Assembly: GCF_036417845.1 (NCBI RefSeq)
Contig: NC_089978.1
Span: forward strand, 36,386,682 to 36,450,681
DNA from: Apteryx mantelli
Taxonomy: Eukaryota > Chordata > Aves > Apterygiformes > Apterygidae
Reading direction: 5' to 3'
Length of the DNA: 64,000 bases
Under the pieces are notes generated by a model. It was not told where the DNA came from, did no database searches, and saw only the letters and a program-made list of their open reading frames with translations. Position numbers and translations under genes: made by a program. Shown here in pieces: positions 12,171-24,100 of the stretch. Within the stretch, counting starts at the first letter, position 1, and each line of letters begins with the position of its first letter.

Positions 12171-15100
12171 GTGAGCGCCCCTTCCCCGCCCGCCCCTCCC
12201 CTCCCCTGCGCGCCCCCTCCCCTCCCCTGCGCGCCCCCTCCCCTCCCCTGCGCGCCCCCTCCTGCCTTCTCACCCCCTTGTGACTCTTCGGCAGGTTCTC
12301 GGACGCGGACATCGACCAGGACCCGGGGGCAGCGGCGCAGGTGAGCGGCAGGGGCCGCGCCCGGCGGGAGGGCCCCGGCAGCGCGCCGCCCGCAGCGCTG
12401 CGGGCGGCGGCTCGGCGCCTTCGCCTTCGCCTGCCCCGCCGCGGGGAGGGCGCCGGGCCGCGGGCTGGGCACGCCGGGCTGTGCCGGGTCCCCCGAGCTG
12501 CTTCGGGGACTGCGGGGCTGGCGTGAGCTTGCTGTCCGGTTCCGCTGTCAGTCTTGAAGTACCAAAATAAACTGAACTTTGTACTTCGCCTGCGAGGGAG
12601 GGGGATGTTTCATGAATGGGGAAGCCTGAGTCCTGTGGGTGAGGTGAGTGACTCTTGCAGCGGCATGTCATGCTCCTGGTAGGAGTGAGGGGAGAGCTGA
12701 AGTTTCTTACAGTTGTCCTTTTTGCCGGCTGCTAGTTTGCAGTGTTTTCCCCAGAGGGCTGTGCTGCTTCCTGTGAGGTCTGACTGAGGGTGGGTTCAGC
12801 ACATTTCTGTCACAACGCTTGTACCACTGGTGTTGCAAAAAAACAGTAAAAATGAACTTTTTGTTCGTGTAGGCAGACCGTATGTAAATAAGCTTGGGTT
12901 TTTAAATGCAAAAATCATAACTGATCTAGTTATTGGAGAAATTTGCTTAATCTTTATTAGTTTTTATTCTGCTCTCATCTTTTTTCCCCCCTTTTTATAT
13001 ATTCTACCCATTAAGTTGGATCAATATGTTCCCAAATGTTCTTTTTATTTAAAAGGAAAGGTTAAAAAGAGGACAGCTGAAGGATGGATAGGTATTTCTG
13101 TTTAACATATTCTGGAAGGGGAGAGGATATAACTAGTTAGCTCTGCTTGAATGGAGTAAGTAGATGGAGCATAAGATGAAAATTGTCTTTCCATAATGAA
13201 ATCGTGCAGCTGAATTTTACAGCTACTTGAGGTTTGCGCTGTAGCTTGCAAAAATTTTGGAAGGTAAATGACATCCCAAATGGGATTGGACATAATTTTT
13301 TAAATCTTAAATTCGTTTTTACTATGTCAAATGTATCTGGTTTCCAGTTGTAAACAAAATATCTTTGAAAGTGTTAACACATACTATCAGAACATGCCTT
13401 TAGTCTTTTTTTTTATGTTAGCATAGTTTCTTTACTTGCCTTGTTCATTTTTCTTTTACATTCAATGACTCTGAATAAGAAGCTTTTTTGCTAGTTTCAA
13501 AATAATATATAGCACATTATATAGACATTATGTAATATCTATTTACAGTGATACTAGCTGTCACTCGTGGGTTTTTTATTATTATTATTATTATTTTAAA
13601 TACTCATGTTAGTAGGCAGACTGTATTTGATAATATCTGACCTGGTAAGTCCCATAATGAAGTGCAGCATCATGATGACTTAGAAGCTTGGATCTAGAAG
13701 TAGCGTACCATGTTTGCATGATCTTAGGTGTGGTTTTTAGCTCATGTACTTAGTGTTTATAATCTGGGGCACAGCACAATATGATGCTGTGTAATGCTTC
13801 CACACCCAACAGGACTTGTGTCCAGTCAGCCTGGCATTTCTGCCCTGTCTCCCCAGGGCTTTTGATTCCTTTAAAACCTGAAGAGCATGCTTGGGTTTTC
13901 TGCACCTGCTGGCTATAGCTGTGTCCTCAAAGGCACTAGCCTGGATCTGATGCAACTAAAATTTTAGGTCATCATCCATGTCTAAATGCTCTTTTAAAAG
14001 TCTGAATGATAAAGCTGTGAACTTCTTAATGGCTTTTTTGTCATGCTAAGTTGAAAAAGTAGTCTACCATATGGGATAAGAATGTCTTCTATTTGCTTTT
14101 TCATTTATAAAATGCTCTGCAATGTAAGTGGTGATGATTTAGGACAGAATCAGAACTGTATGTTAAAATTTTAACTCCTGGAAGAAAACATTCATTCACT
14201 CTTTTGGTGAAGTGTTTTGCCATATGAGAAACAAGGATGATGAGCCTCTTGAATTCAGACACAAGTGATTCAGCAGACTAAACCGCCTGTAATTCATACA
14301 AACTCACTTTTGTCAGGCCTCACTTGGTTTTGAGGGGCAAACATCTATTTACATAATGTGGCCCCGTTCTAATACATGAGTTACCTTGTGCCTTTCCTGT
14401 CTGGAGTACCTGTAACCATATATATTTCTCATCATATAGTGATGACTGCTCTTGAATGGCTTCAGTTCTTAAGAGAGTATTGGTATAAGTAGATCAAGTA
14501 ATGCTTTTTGTTATGACTTTCTACTGCCTGCCACTTCTTCAGAGACACCCAAGATTTTAGATCTATACACTATGACTGTATAGAGATATGAGTGTCTTAC
14601 ACTGATGTGAACTCACGCTGCTGACGAAAGAAGCTACTTTGGTCACTTAATTCCTTGTTGGTGTAAGCATTTGTGTGACAGCAAGTGAACCGGAACAGGA
14701 CACTGATCTGAAATAAAACTAAGCTAGGCTCTTCTGCTCTTCCTCCTTTCTGTAGCTTGGTGGAACTGTTTTGGCAGCTGTACTGAATTAACATTTATGC
14801 ATGTTTAAAGCCTATATCTTTGCCTCCTTTGTGCTTGCTTGCTTCTGAGTAGAAATCCAGGCAACTTGAAAAGTAGAGTGACTGTACTGCAGTGATGTAC
14901 AGTAGTGGCTTTGGAAGATTTACCACCTTCTAGCAACCCTCCCCAGTAAAGGGAGAACTGGAGCTGAACGCTCTTTCCAAGGGTGTGTGTTGAGCCATTG
15001 TAATTTCATTCTGTTGTGCAGAATGTAAGAAACTTTTCTCATGCGAAGTATGTTATAATTATTTCAATCCGTCACCCTGTCATTGCACTAACAAAGGACT

Positions 15101-18100
15101 ACTTGATGCTTATTTCCATTATTCAGCAATATTTCCTGCAAGAGCTGTGCTGCATAGGTCTTTCATTCTCCTACTTTTCTTCCTCAGCATGCTTCAAAAA
15201 ATCTCCCATGCTCAGCAATATCATACAATGTGTTCATCATGTGTTACAGTGCTTTGAGTACGTTATCACTGCACGAATGTTTTAATATTCTTCATGTTGA
15301 TTTCCAAATCCCTAGCATTGCAGTGCTTCCTCATACCCTGCAGACCTGTGTACAGATGTGCTGAAAATTGTAGGCAGCTCTTTGGAATATAGAGGTTCAG
15401 CTACACACTAGACTTCATGGTTAAGGCATTTGAAAAACCTGTTTCCTTCTCAGTAAGGAATGGGTTCCCTGAATCAGATATAATAGGCAGATTCCTTGTA
15501 CTTTGTGAGCCCTGACATTTAAGCTTTGTGGATCAAAACTGCGCAATAGACAAACGTTTCTGCCAGTTCAGGATATTTTGTTCTGAAATGTCTTTATTTG
15601 ACAGAGTTTGATATTGAACTTTTACAGGGACTTCTAAGATGCTGTTTTATGTGTGTTGTTTTTTTTTTTTTAAATCTGCCTTTGCAGGAGCTGACAACAG
15701 CCTTGGAAAAGAATCCAGATGATGCTGAATATTACTGTCAACGAGCTTACGCTTATATTCTTCTACAGAACTATGCTGGTAACAACTTTAAACTGATAAT
15801 CCCCTTACAAGTGTATTATGACATATTCTTTACAGAAGATGTCTTAGATCTGCAATTAATACAGTAATAACAGAAATTTGTTACCTATAACTTAATTGGC
15901 AGTTGTTACAGTTAGGGTATACTTTTGTGGTTTTCTTCATCTTTGTTTGCTTTGTATCTGCAAAACTATCAATGAATTGGTTACTCTGCAGTCCTAGATT
16001 TCCCTTTGATTTTTAGCACAGGACTATCTGTGCAGCTATTTTTTGGTAGGCTTCTCAGGTAGGTTTTAGACTTGGTGTTGTAAACGTTTTCCGGCCTTGT
16101 GTGGTCTCTTGGCTGAGACTGAATTCTGTCATGGTAGGAATGTGATAATTTAATATTTTTCCTAGGCATTATTCAGTTAATACTAAAGCTTTGGTCTAAT
16201 CATTCTTTCCATTGTAAAAGTGACTTACAAATCAGATCGAAGTAGAGGATTTGAATAAATGAAAGTCATGCTTCGTCTTGCACGGAGCTCCATAGGTGAG
16301 TGAAGGGATCATCCATATCAGTTGTGGCTAAATTTAATTCAAGCAGTGTAATTTGTGTGTGAGCTAAGAAAACTAACGTATTTCACCTCAAAAATTTTTG
16401 ACTACAAAAAGACTCGGACAGTTTACTCCTTTTTATAACTCATTAATGTTCCTCATCTGTAAACTAACTTTCCACAGATGCTGTTGCAGATGCAAAGAAG
16501 TCTTTAGAACTCAACCCCAATAACGCTATAGCTTTTCTCAGGAAAGGGTATGTATCTTATATTGTGCTTTGGGAATATTGTAATAATTTCTAGGGCAATA
16601 CTTATATTTGAATTACAGCTCTATACAAGGTTTTTGCAACACAATGAATGACCAAATTTGATGCTATACTACTTGTAACACATCTGTAATGAAGCTGTGG
16701 TTTAAAAAAAAAAAAAAACATTATTAGGATTTTTACCTTGAGTTTGAGCTTGTTATCTTAACATCCCAGCAATTTCAAAAGCAGAGTTCTGTGGCAATTT
16801 ATATTCTTAAGTTTGTAACTTTAACCAATATAGTACATAAACTGAGGATGTTATCTTCAGAATGTGGATTAGATTGAAAAGTAGTTACTGATTCTGTGTG
16901 GTTTTCTTTGTTTGTATCAGGTTAGGTGAATATCATATGAAAAACTACACATCTGCTTTAGAGTCTTTCAGAGAGGGACAGAAATTGGACAGTAAGTATT
17001 AAAAGTACTTATGTGCACAATACTCATTTACTAATAAGAGAAAAATTCCTGTTGCTTTAGCTGAAAGGGAGGACCAAGTTTTTTTGTGTTTTTGTTTGTT
17101 TGTTGTTTTTTTAATGAGGAATGAATGAATAGATGTCCTACTTGAGATATTTGGAACAGGTGTGGCTTTTGGGAAGTTTGGTGCAATTACTTTATGACAG
17201 TATAAAACAGTTTAAAAATGTGTATCAAAATTCTTAGCAACTAGTAAAAAGGTTTTTTTGCTTGATAATGATTTTGAAATCATTTTTTGCTTAATAAAAT
17301 GAGGATCTTAAAAAATAAATGGTGACAGTGGTGTAGCAGTGTCACAGAAAAGTTACCAAACAGAGCAGGTTTGTAGCTGGAATTTCTTAGTTGTTACACC
17401 CTTTGGTGGACTGGTTTTTATAAAGAGCATGCAACTTGATATGCGTTTGAACTGACAAAGCGATTTCTTTCTTTTACTATTTACAAAATGGCTTTTTACC
17501 TTTTTTGTTAGATTATGCTTAATTACAGAAGCTTTTTATTTATTTTAAGTATTGTCCTTGTGCATGTTCTGGTTTGGGGAGTGTTAGAGCTTTTTGACAA
17601 CCTGACTGAGAACTAAGAAAGAAATTGTTCAATACAGAAAGCTTTGATAGAAGGTACAGGGAAGCACAGAACGAAGCAATTGCGAGATGGTTATAAGTCT
17701 CCCTCTCTTCCTTCCTATCCACCACTAAAATAAAATCCTCACTTCCTTCCATCCTCTCCCTTCCCAACAGCGGAAAGAAATGGTGAGAAAAATACCTTGA
17801 AAGTTACACAGAACAAAGTGCACTGATCTGATAAGCATTGTCACAGTTAAGATCTTTCTAGTACATTATCTTATCTTTAACAATGTCTGGGACCTGAAAC
17901 TACAGCCAAAAGGTAATTATCTTGCCTCTGCCAAATAAGCGATTGCTCCTCTGATCTAAAACTGTGGTTCCATGGGAGCATCAGATAATTTAAGTGCTTG
18001 CTGCCAAGTGATCTTGCCCCCTCTCTTTTGCTTGTTAATCCTTTTTTTCAGTGCATTAAGTCTGCAGAAAACTACTATTTTTTATATTTTCCCCTGGATT

Positions 18101-21100
18101 ACTGTGCTGAAATTAGCCCCCTGAAGGGTCTGACTGCTGAAGCCAGCAGAAGTGAAGTGGTGGGGCAGTGGTGAGATGGAGGTTGGAATTGCACCAACTG
18201 GTATTTGTGAGCTTAGGCTGCTGTGGAAGAAGCACTAGAGCGTAAGAAACTGTTTGAAGTCCTTCCAGTTTTGGTAATTTTGATAACTAGATAGTCTTTA
18301 TCTCCAGTTGTTTGTATACTAGAAATATCGAATGCATCTTCGGAATCTAGCCAAATTCACTATTTAGCATCTTCCTGTGAAAGGAAGTGATGCCTTCCAG
18401 TGATTTCTGTAGCTTTCTTTGCTTGGTAGGTAACTTTTCATACATCTCAAAACTTGTTGCCCCTGAACTTAATTGAATGACTAATCACTTTGGTCTTACG
18501 TTAGTGGCTGACAAGGCCAAAAATTCTGTTTTTTATATTCTTGCCACCCCAAGCAACCACTGCTGATTTTGATTTTTTTTTTTCTTTTTTTTTTCTCATG
18601 AGTGTGGATTTTGTCACCTTTCTAGTTTGTTGGTTGGAGTTTTTCTCCCAAAATGCACAAACTCCAGCCAGAGTGTTGCTTTGTTTTAATTTTGTTGAAC
18701 CTCACATTATGTTTTAGACTGCAACAGCACACTGAGCTGTAGATGTCTTGGTAGATGAGTCAGTGGATACCAGGTTTCTCTGAGTGATATTTAGCTAATT
18801 TAGAATCACTAAAACAGAACCTTTTTATTTTATTTGCCTTTGTTTTGCCATTTACCCAGTTAAAGCATTTCTGAAGTTTCCCAGTCCTTCCTGATTATTT
18901 TACTGTCCAAAGCTTGTTTCTGCTGTGCTTCTTGCATCTCATTACAAAATCTTATGACCTACTGTGAGATTAGGAGTCTCCTGAAGGTTGTCTTTAAAAT
19001 ACAAATTGTTAGTTGAGTCTCATCCATGTATAATCTAATCAACTCACAAATTTATGCCAATACAGAATTTCCTTTTGCAGTTCTGTGGAATGTTTACTGG
19101 ATCCCAGGTGAAAAGAATTGTGAGCGTAAGGATTTTTGGCAAAACAGTTAACTTCCAGTTAAATGCGGCTAGTGCAAAATGAACAAAGCACAGTGGGAAA
19201 ATTAGCCACATTTCACTAAGCAGGTGATAAAAGGAGATGATTTTCACTGTTGCTGCCTGGTAGCGAGTTCCTGTGGTGGGGAATTCTTTGCTGGCAAGGC
19301 TGGTTTCTTTGCTTCACAAGGGGGCAGAAGTACACTGTGACTTGTTTCTGTTCCTTGCTGATACAAGGTCTGTTTTAAGCCTTAATCAGGAACACTAACA
19401 GAGATGAGCTTCCTGCTTGCGCTTGTTACTGGTAGGACTGACATGCCCAGGGTACTACAGCAAGCTTCCCATTACCCACCTACAGTGATGTTTAAATAGG
19501 ACTTGACATGATGGATTATTGAGAGGACAATGTTTCTGTATTTCATCAAATAAAATTAGGAGATGAGATCTCTCTCAATCAACCATAAGACTAGGTACAC
19601 ATGGATTTTTGGAGTTCAGTAATTTGCCTTGGATTGACAAAGCAGTGTGATCTGTTATTCTTCAGCACGTTATATGGATTTTGGATAATTATACTGGAGA
19701 AACTGTCTTGCCTTTGCTGTGACCACCTAGTGAATTTTGTGAAGGTGGAAAGTATCAACTTTTTAAAGAAGCATCTTATTAGGTGTTTTTTTGTATTCTA
19801 AAAGTTAGTAGTTTTAGTAAGTGAAGATAGGCCAGACAGTTTCCAAACTGGAAAGCTACTAATAAGTTTAGTTATTTGGAGGAACAATGCAATTATAGAG
19901 TCAATTTTCCTTTCTCTCAAATTATAAAATATGCTGGGAGGCAGTGGTTGGTGGGGGTGATCTTTTAGGAGAATAGGGCAGATACCTGTAATAGAAAGGT
20001 TTGGTGTCTTGTTGTGAAACAGTCTTATCGTAGGCTATACTTTAAAGATGAAAATTCTTGCTGCTGAAAGTCTGAGGCTGGATCAATGTAGACTTGACTC
20101 AGTTTGTCTTTGCTTAGGTTCATGATCCTATTCCATTTCATTTCCCTTTTTATTTGATAAATTTTGCTTTCAGGTTCAACACTTTGGGAAGTTTTTTGGG
20201 GGATATGGGGAATAAGTTTTAAAATTATAAGAGTAATTTAGGTTGCAAGGCAGCTCTAGAGCTCATCTGGTCTTATGCCCTGGCCAAAAACAGTGTTAAC
20301 TTTGAACTTGTGTGAGTTTGCTCAGGGCCTTCTAGAGTTGATTTCTAAATATTTCTGAGGATGAAGATTTCACGGCTTCTCTGGGCAACCTGCTCCAGTG
20401 TTTGAGTACTCTTTTCATAAACAATCTTTTCATTATCTAATCAGAATTTCCTTTGTTGCATCTTGTGTCCTCTTCCTCACTTCCTTTCCCTGTACACTTC
20501 TGAGAAGGGTCTGATCCCGCTTCTATAACTACTACTTAAGTAGTAGTTATGAAGGCAACCATTAGATTCCCTCCTCCCTTCCCCCAACAACATTCTGACA
20601 GTTAATTTTGGAGAATTCTTTGTGAAAATAGTTATTGTCTTTTCAGAATTTACTAAGATGAAGGAAAAAATTGTTACCAGTGACTGTATTGTAATGTCAA
20701 GACAACCATATTCTTACTTGCATTTTTATCTTTTACTAACAGCATTTGAGATATTACATAAAATTTATGTAACTTACAATATAGGGAACTTCTAGAATGA
20801 TCATTACGGATGGCAAAAGATGAGGGAAGAGAGAAATAGTACTGAGGGGTGGGGTAGCAATTTTAAGACCTAAGGCATGCCTTAAAATTTATGAACACTT
20901 TATGTTTGAGGAGGTCAGTGTTAATAGGTTGCAGGACCCCAGTGGAGCTGCATTTGGCATAATGGGCATGTCTGCAGGGCACTGTTTTTTTTCAAGGATC
21001 GTGTTCAAGCCCTCTGCAGGGAGATTGGCTGTAATTTCCCTGTATTGTATAAAGACAAAGATTTAGCTATGGGTAAAAAAAGCCACAATGTTACTGACCA

Positions 21101-24100
21101 GTTACTTTCTTGAGTATCAAAGCTTTTTCTGGGATTTTTGCTGACAGGATTAGATGATCACTCTTACGCTACTACCTTTTTAGTTATTTCATTTCATTCA
21201 TTTTTATCTAGGAAGTTAGCTTGTTGCTTCTTGTGTATCAAGGTTTTACTAAACTTCTTTGTGATTTTTCACTCACAGTGTGAAGTTGGCACCTATGTAT
21301 TTCTAACACCCCTGAAGCCTTAGATGTGCACATAAACTGTGCATGAAACCAACAGGAGAAAAAACTTGGTGCTTGTGAAAACTTTCACAGTTTTGGACTG
21401 TCCTTGGGACAGGCTAGCTGTTCTGATACTTTCCTAGATAGGAAGTACGTGGCTGAATGTTTGGGAAAAAAATAATTTGAACAATAATGGAAATACAACT
21501 GTAAAATAGTACTACTTGCTTTTGGAACAGTTATAGCGGTTAAGCAAACTAGAAACCAATAGGTAGATTTGGGTCAGTTTGGACATAATTTAATGTTCTA
21601 CAAATTAGTTTAGCTTAATTAAATACAAGGGAGTTAAATAGACTTGTGTTAAAATACTTACAGCTTAACTGGAGTGATCAAGGTTACCAGAAGATATTAG
21701 GAAATAATACCATGATTTAATAAATTGGTGCAAATTTGGGATGAACTTGTTCCAGTTGGTAGTTGTGATGAATTGTCCTTTGTGCAATACATGTAGTGCT
21801 TGAAGAGTTTTAATGTTACTTTGCGTTTGGTCTCTTCTAGAAGTAGATCATACCTTTACTATTTGGATTAAAAGATGTGAGGAAACACTAAATGGTAAGA
21901 AAAACAAGCAATTTACTTCATATGGGGTTTGATATGCCCTGTGCTTTGAAACTCTTTCATGTTTTGAAAGATTTATGGCTTACCTCTTATTTAGAACAAA
22001 GGCAGTTAAAAAAGTTCATTCTTCTGTTTAACTTTTGTTTCTCTCACAGTATGCATCCTGAGCTCTACTACACTTTACTTTGAAGGAAATTCATATTTTG
22101 TTTTTAATATAATTAGCCATGACAGAAAAGTACATATTTGAAGTTCAGGCCATCAGAATTAATTTTAATTTGCTTTCATATATTAATGCTAGCTAATTTT
22201 TATATATATATATATAAAAAACACTGGAAGCATGTTTGTTTTCTAAAAGCTGGAGTTCTCAACATCAAAATGAGTTTTTCAGGTCTCATAAAATGTAAAG
22301 TTGGAAAGAGCAGTTGAAATTTGGGGATTTTACTTCAATTCTATTCAGAGATTGCCTTAGGTGCTAATTGCTGCTCTGGTGCAGTGTCTTGGTAGTCAGT
22401 ATGTACCTATTATGGTTAATTGTCCTTTCACGAGTATTACTACTGGTTGACATCCCTGGCAGTGAACTTACTCACCGTGCTTCAACTGTCTGTGAATTTT
22501 AATGAGGTGTAGCAGAATAGCAGGTTTATTTCTTCCCTCTGCCTCTTGTGACTGCCTCACACCCCTGCCCCCCCCCCCCATATTATGCACTGGAGAATAT
22601 GACAGTAGAAATATTACATGTTCATGTCAACTTATTGACTAAAAACCAAGCAGAGAAGAGTCCTTCTGTTTGTGTTATGTAGGAATATATAAACTCATGA
22701 TACTTTTCACCAGAGTTCTTTGTTTGGAAAAGTAAGATAAGTGATTGGCAGGTACAATCTTATTTTGCAACAAGTTATCTTGGTTGAGAACTTTCCCTGT
22801 CATCTCAAGGAAAGAGGATATAATGCATCTGTTTTGCTAATGCTGCAGTCACTTTTTGTAGTGTTTTGTCTGGTTCAACTAAACTGTCCTGTTCTGTCCT
22901 GAATATTCATTCCTCTATTTTCAAGAGATTTTCTTAATTCTCCTTTGGATATTCCAGCAAAAAAATCAAAACCTCTGGTTTCTTCATTACAACTTCAAAT
23001 TCTTCTTTCATATAGTTTTTGTCACTTGTTAGCAGAAATATCTTAGAAAAAATGTTTAAAAGAAGAAATACTGAGCTATAGTTTGAATTTTAGTATTACA
23101 GTGTATTTAAGGTCATATGAATGACTTTAACTCTGCCTAAATTCCATCTCATTCCCCTACCGTGTTTGCCTAGCATGAGACACAAAATTGATGAGAACTC
23201 TGTCCTAGTAGTATGAATGGATGATAAACTTAATAGACTTGCAGGAAACCATTTTTTTAAAAACCTTTTCATGTTTAATGTGGCCTTACTTTCATTTAAA
23301 CAAAACAAACAAACAAAGAAACCCACCCGGCCCCCCTCCCCTTCCTTCTGTATAGGTTTCTGGTAAGCAAAAGAAAGTGTAATGGAAAGTTTTTTCCTTC
23401 TGTTAATCAGAACATGCTTTGTATTATAGTTGTTTATTTGCACAAGTTGCTGGTTGAAATGGATAGCATGAAGAAAGTCTGATTAAAGTTAGAGGGTCAT
23501 AAAAGCAAAAGGCTGGAGGTACAACTGGCTAGCTGTTACAGAACAGGTTAAATGTTAACTCTTTTACTGTTGAGGCTGGGGTAAATGCAAAATATTTGGA
23601 GTAATAGAATAAAGCTAGAATAAATATGTCATGTAAGTTTAATATGTTTTTCTGAAAGTGTAACTCTTCTATTCTTGCAGCAGTATCGCAGACTGAAGTG
23701 GTAAGCTGTTTCCTTAATATGTTCTGCTTCAATTATTTTTTTTGTTGTTAAGCTAGAGCATGCTTTTAGACTTCAGTGGCTTTTTACAACTTCCAGGCTT
23801 TAAAATATTTTTTTTCTACTGCATAGATTTCTTAAGATTTAATTTTTCTCTAAATACCTGTTTTTTGAACCAAGAATTTGAACCCTGAAGACTCAGGAAT
23901 AGCATAGAAATCTGGAAATTACTGTACAGGTATTTTATTAAAGCCAATTTTAACTTTTTCTTGCTGTCTGCAGCCTAACTCAAAAAACTAAACAGCTCAT
24001 CTTGTCAATAAATGTCACAATTTTCTTGTGACTGCTAGGAAGTAACTTTTTTTTTTTCAGTGTATGCAAGTAGTATGTGCAGACTTGTTTTCTACTGTAA

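Larger units (their letters stand above)
11360..12560 (+). promoter_or_regulatory. SUGT1: CpG island and promoter region of SUGT1
   Basis: A sharp rise in GC and CpG density covers the region upstream of SUGT1, its first two exons and the start of intron 2. No TATA box is evident, fitting a broad housekeeping promoter. The transcription start cannot be fixed from sequence; GC-box-like runs lie at about 12014-12040, and an NRF1-like motif is at 11840. Three large open frames on both strands in this island are composition artefacts. Boundaries are estimated by eye. Confidence 0.85.
16992..21840 (+). other. SUGT1: SUGT1 intron 5
   Basis: About 4.8 kb. It carries a minus-strand CR1 fragment at about 20228-20580, inside which lies a perfect 26-bp palindrome. 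Poly-T runs occur near 18570-18595. No exon is recognised. Confidence 0.85.
21895..23680 (+). other. SUGT1: SUGT1 intron 6
   Basis: About 1.8 kb, AT-rich. It holds a TA repeat at 22200-22217 and a C12 run at 22568-22579. No exon is recognised. Confidence 0.85.

Noticed and set aside
11273-12671. Several long open frames on both strands in the SUGT1 CpG island
   Set aside because: They are Arg/Pro/Gly/Ala-rich, overlap each other in many frames and reflect GC content. Only the frame overlapping the SUGT1 start through its splices was kept as a finding.
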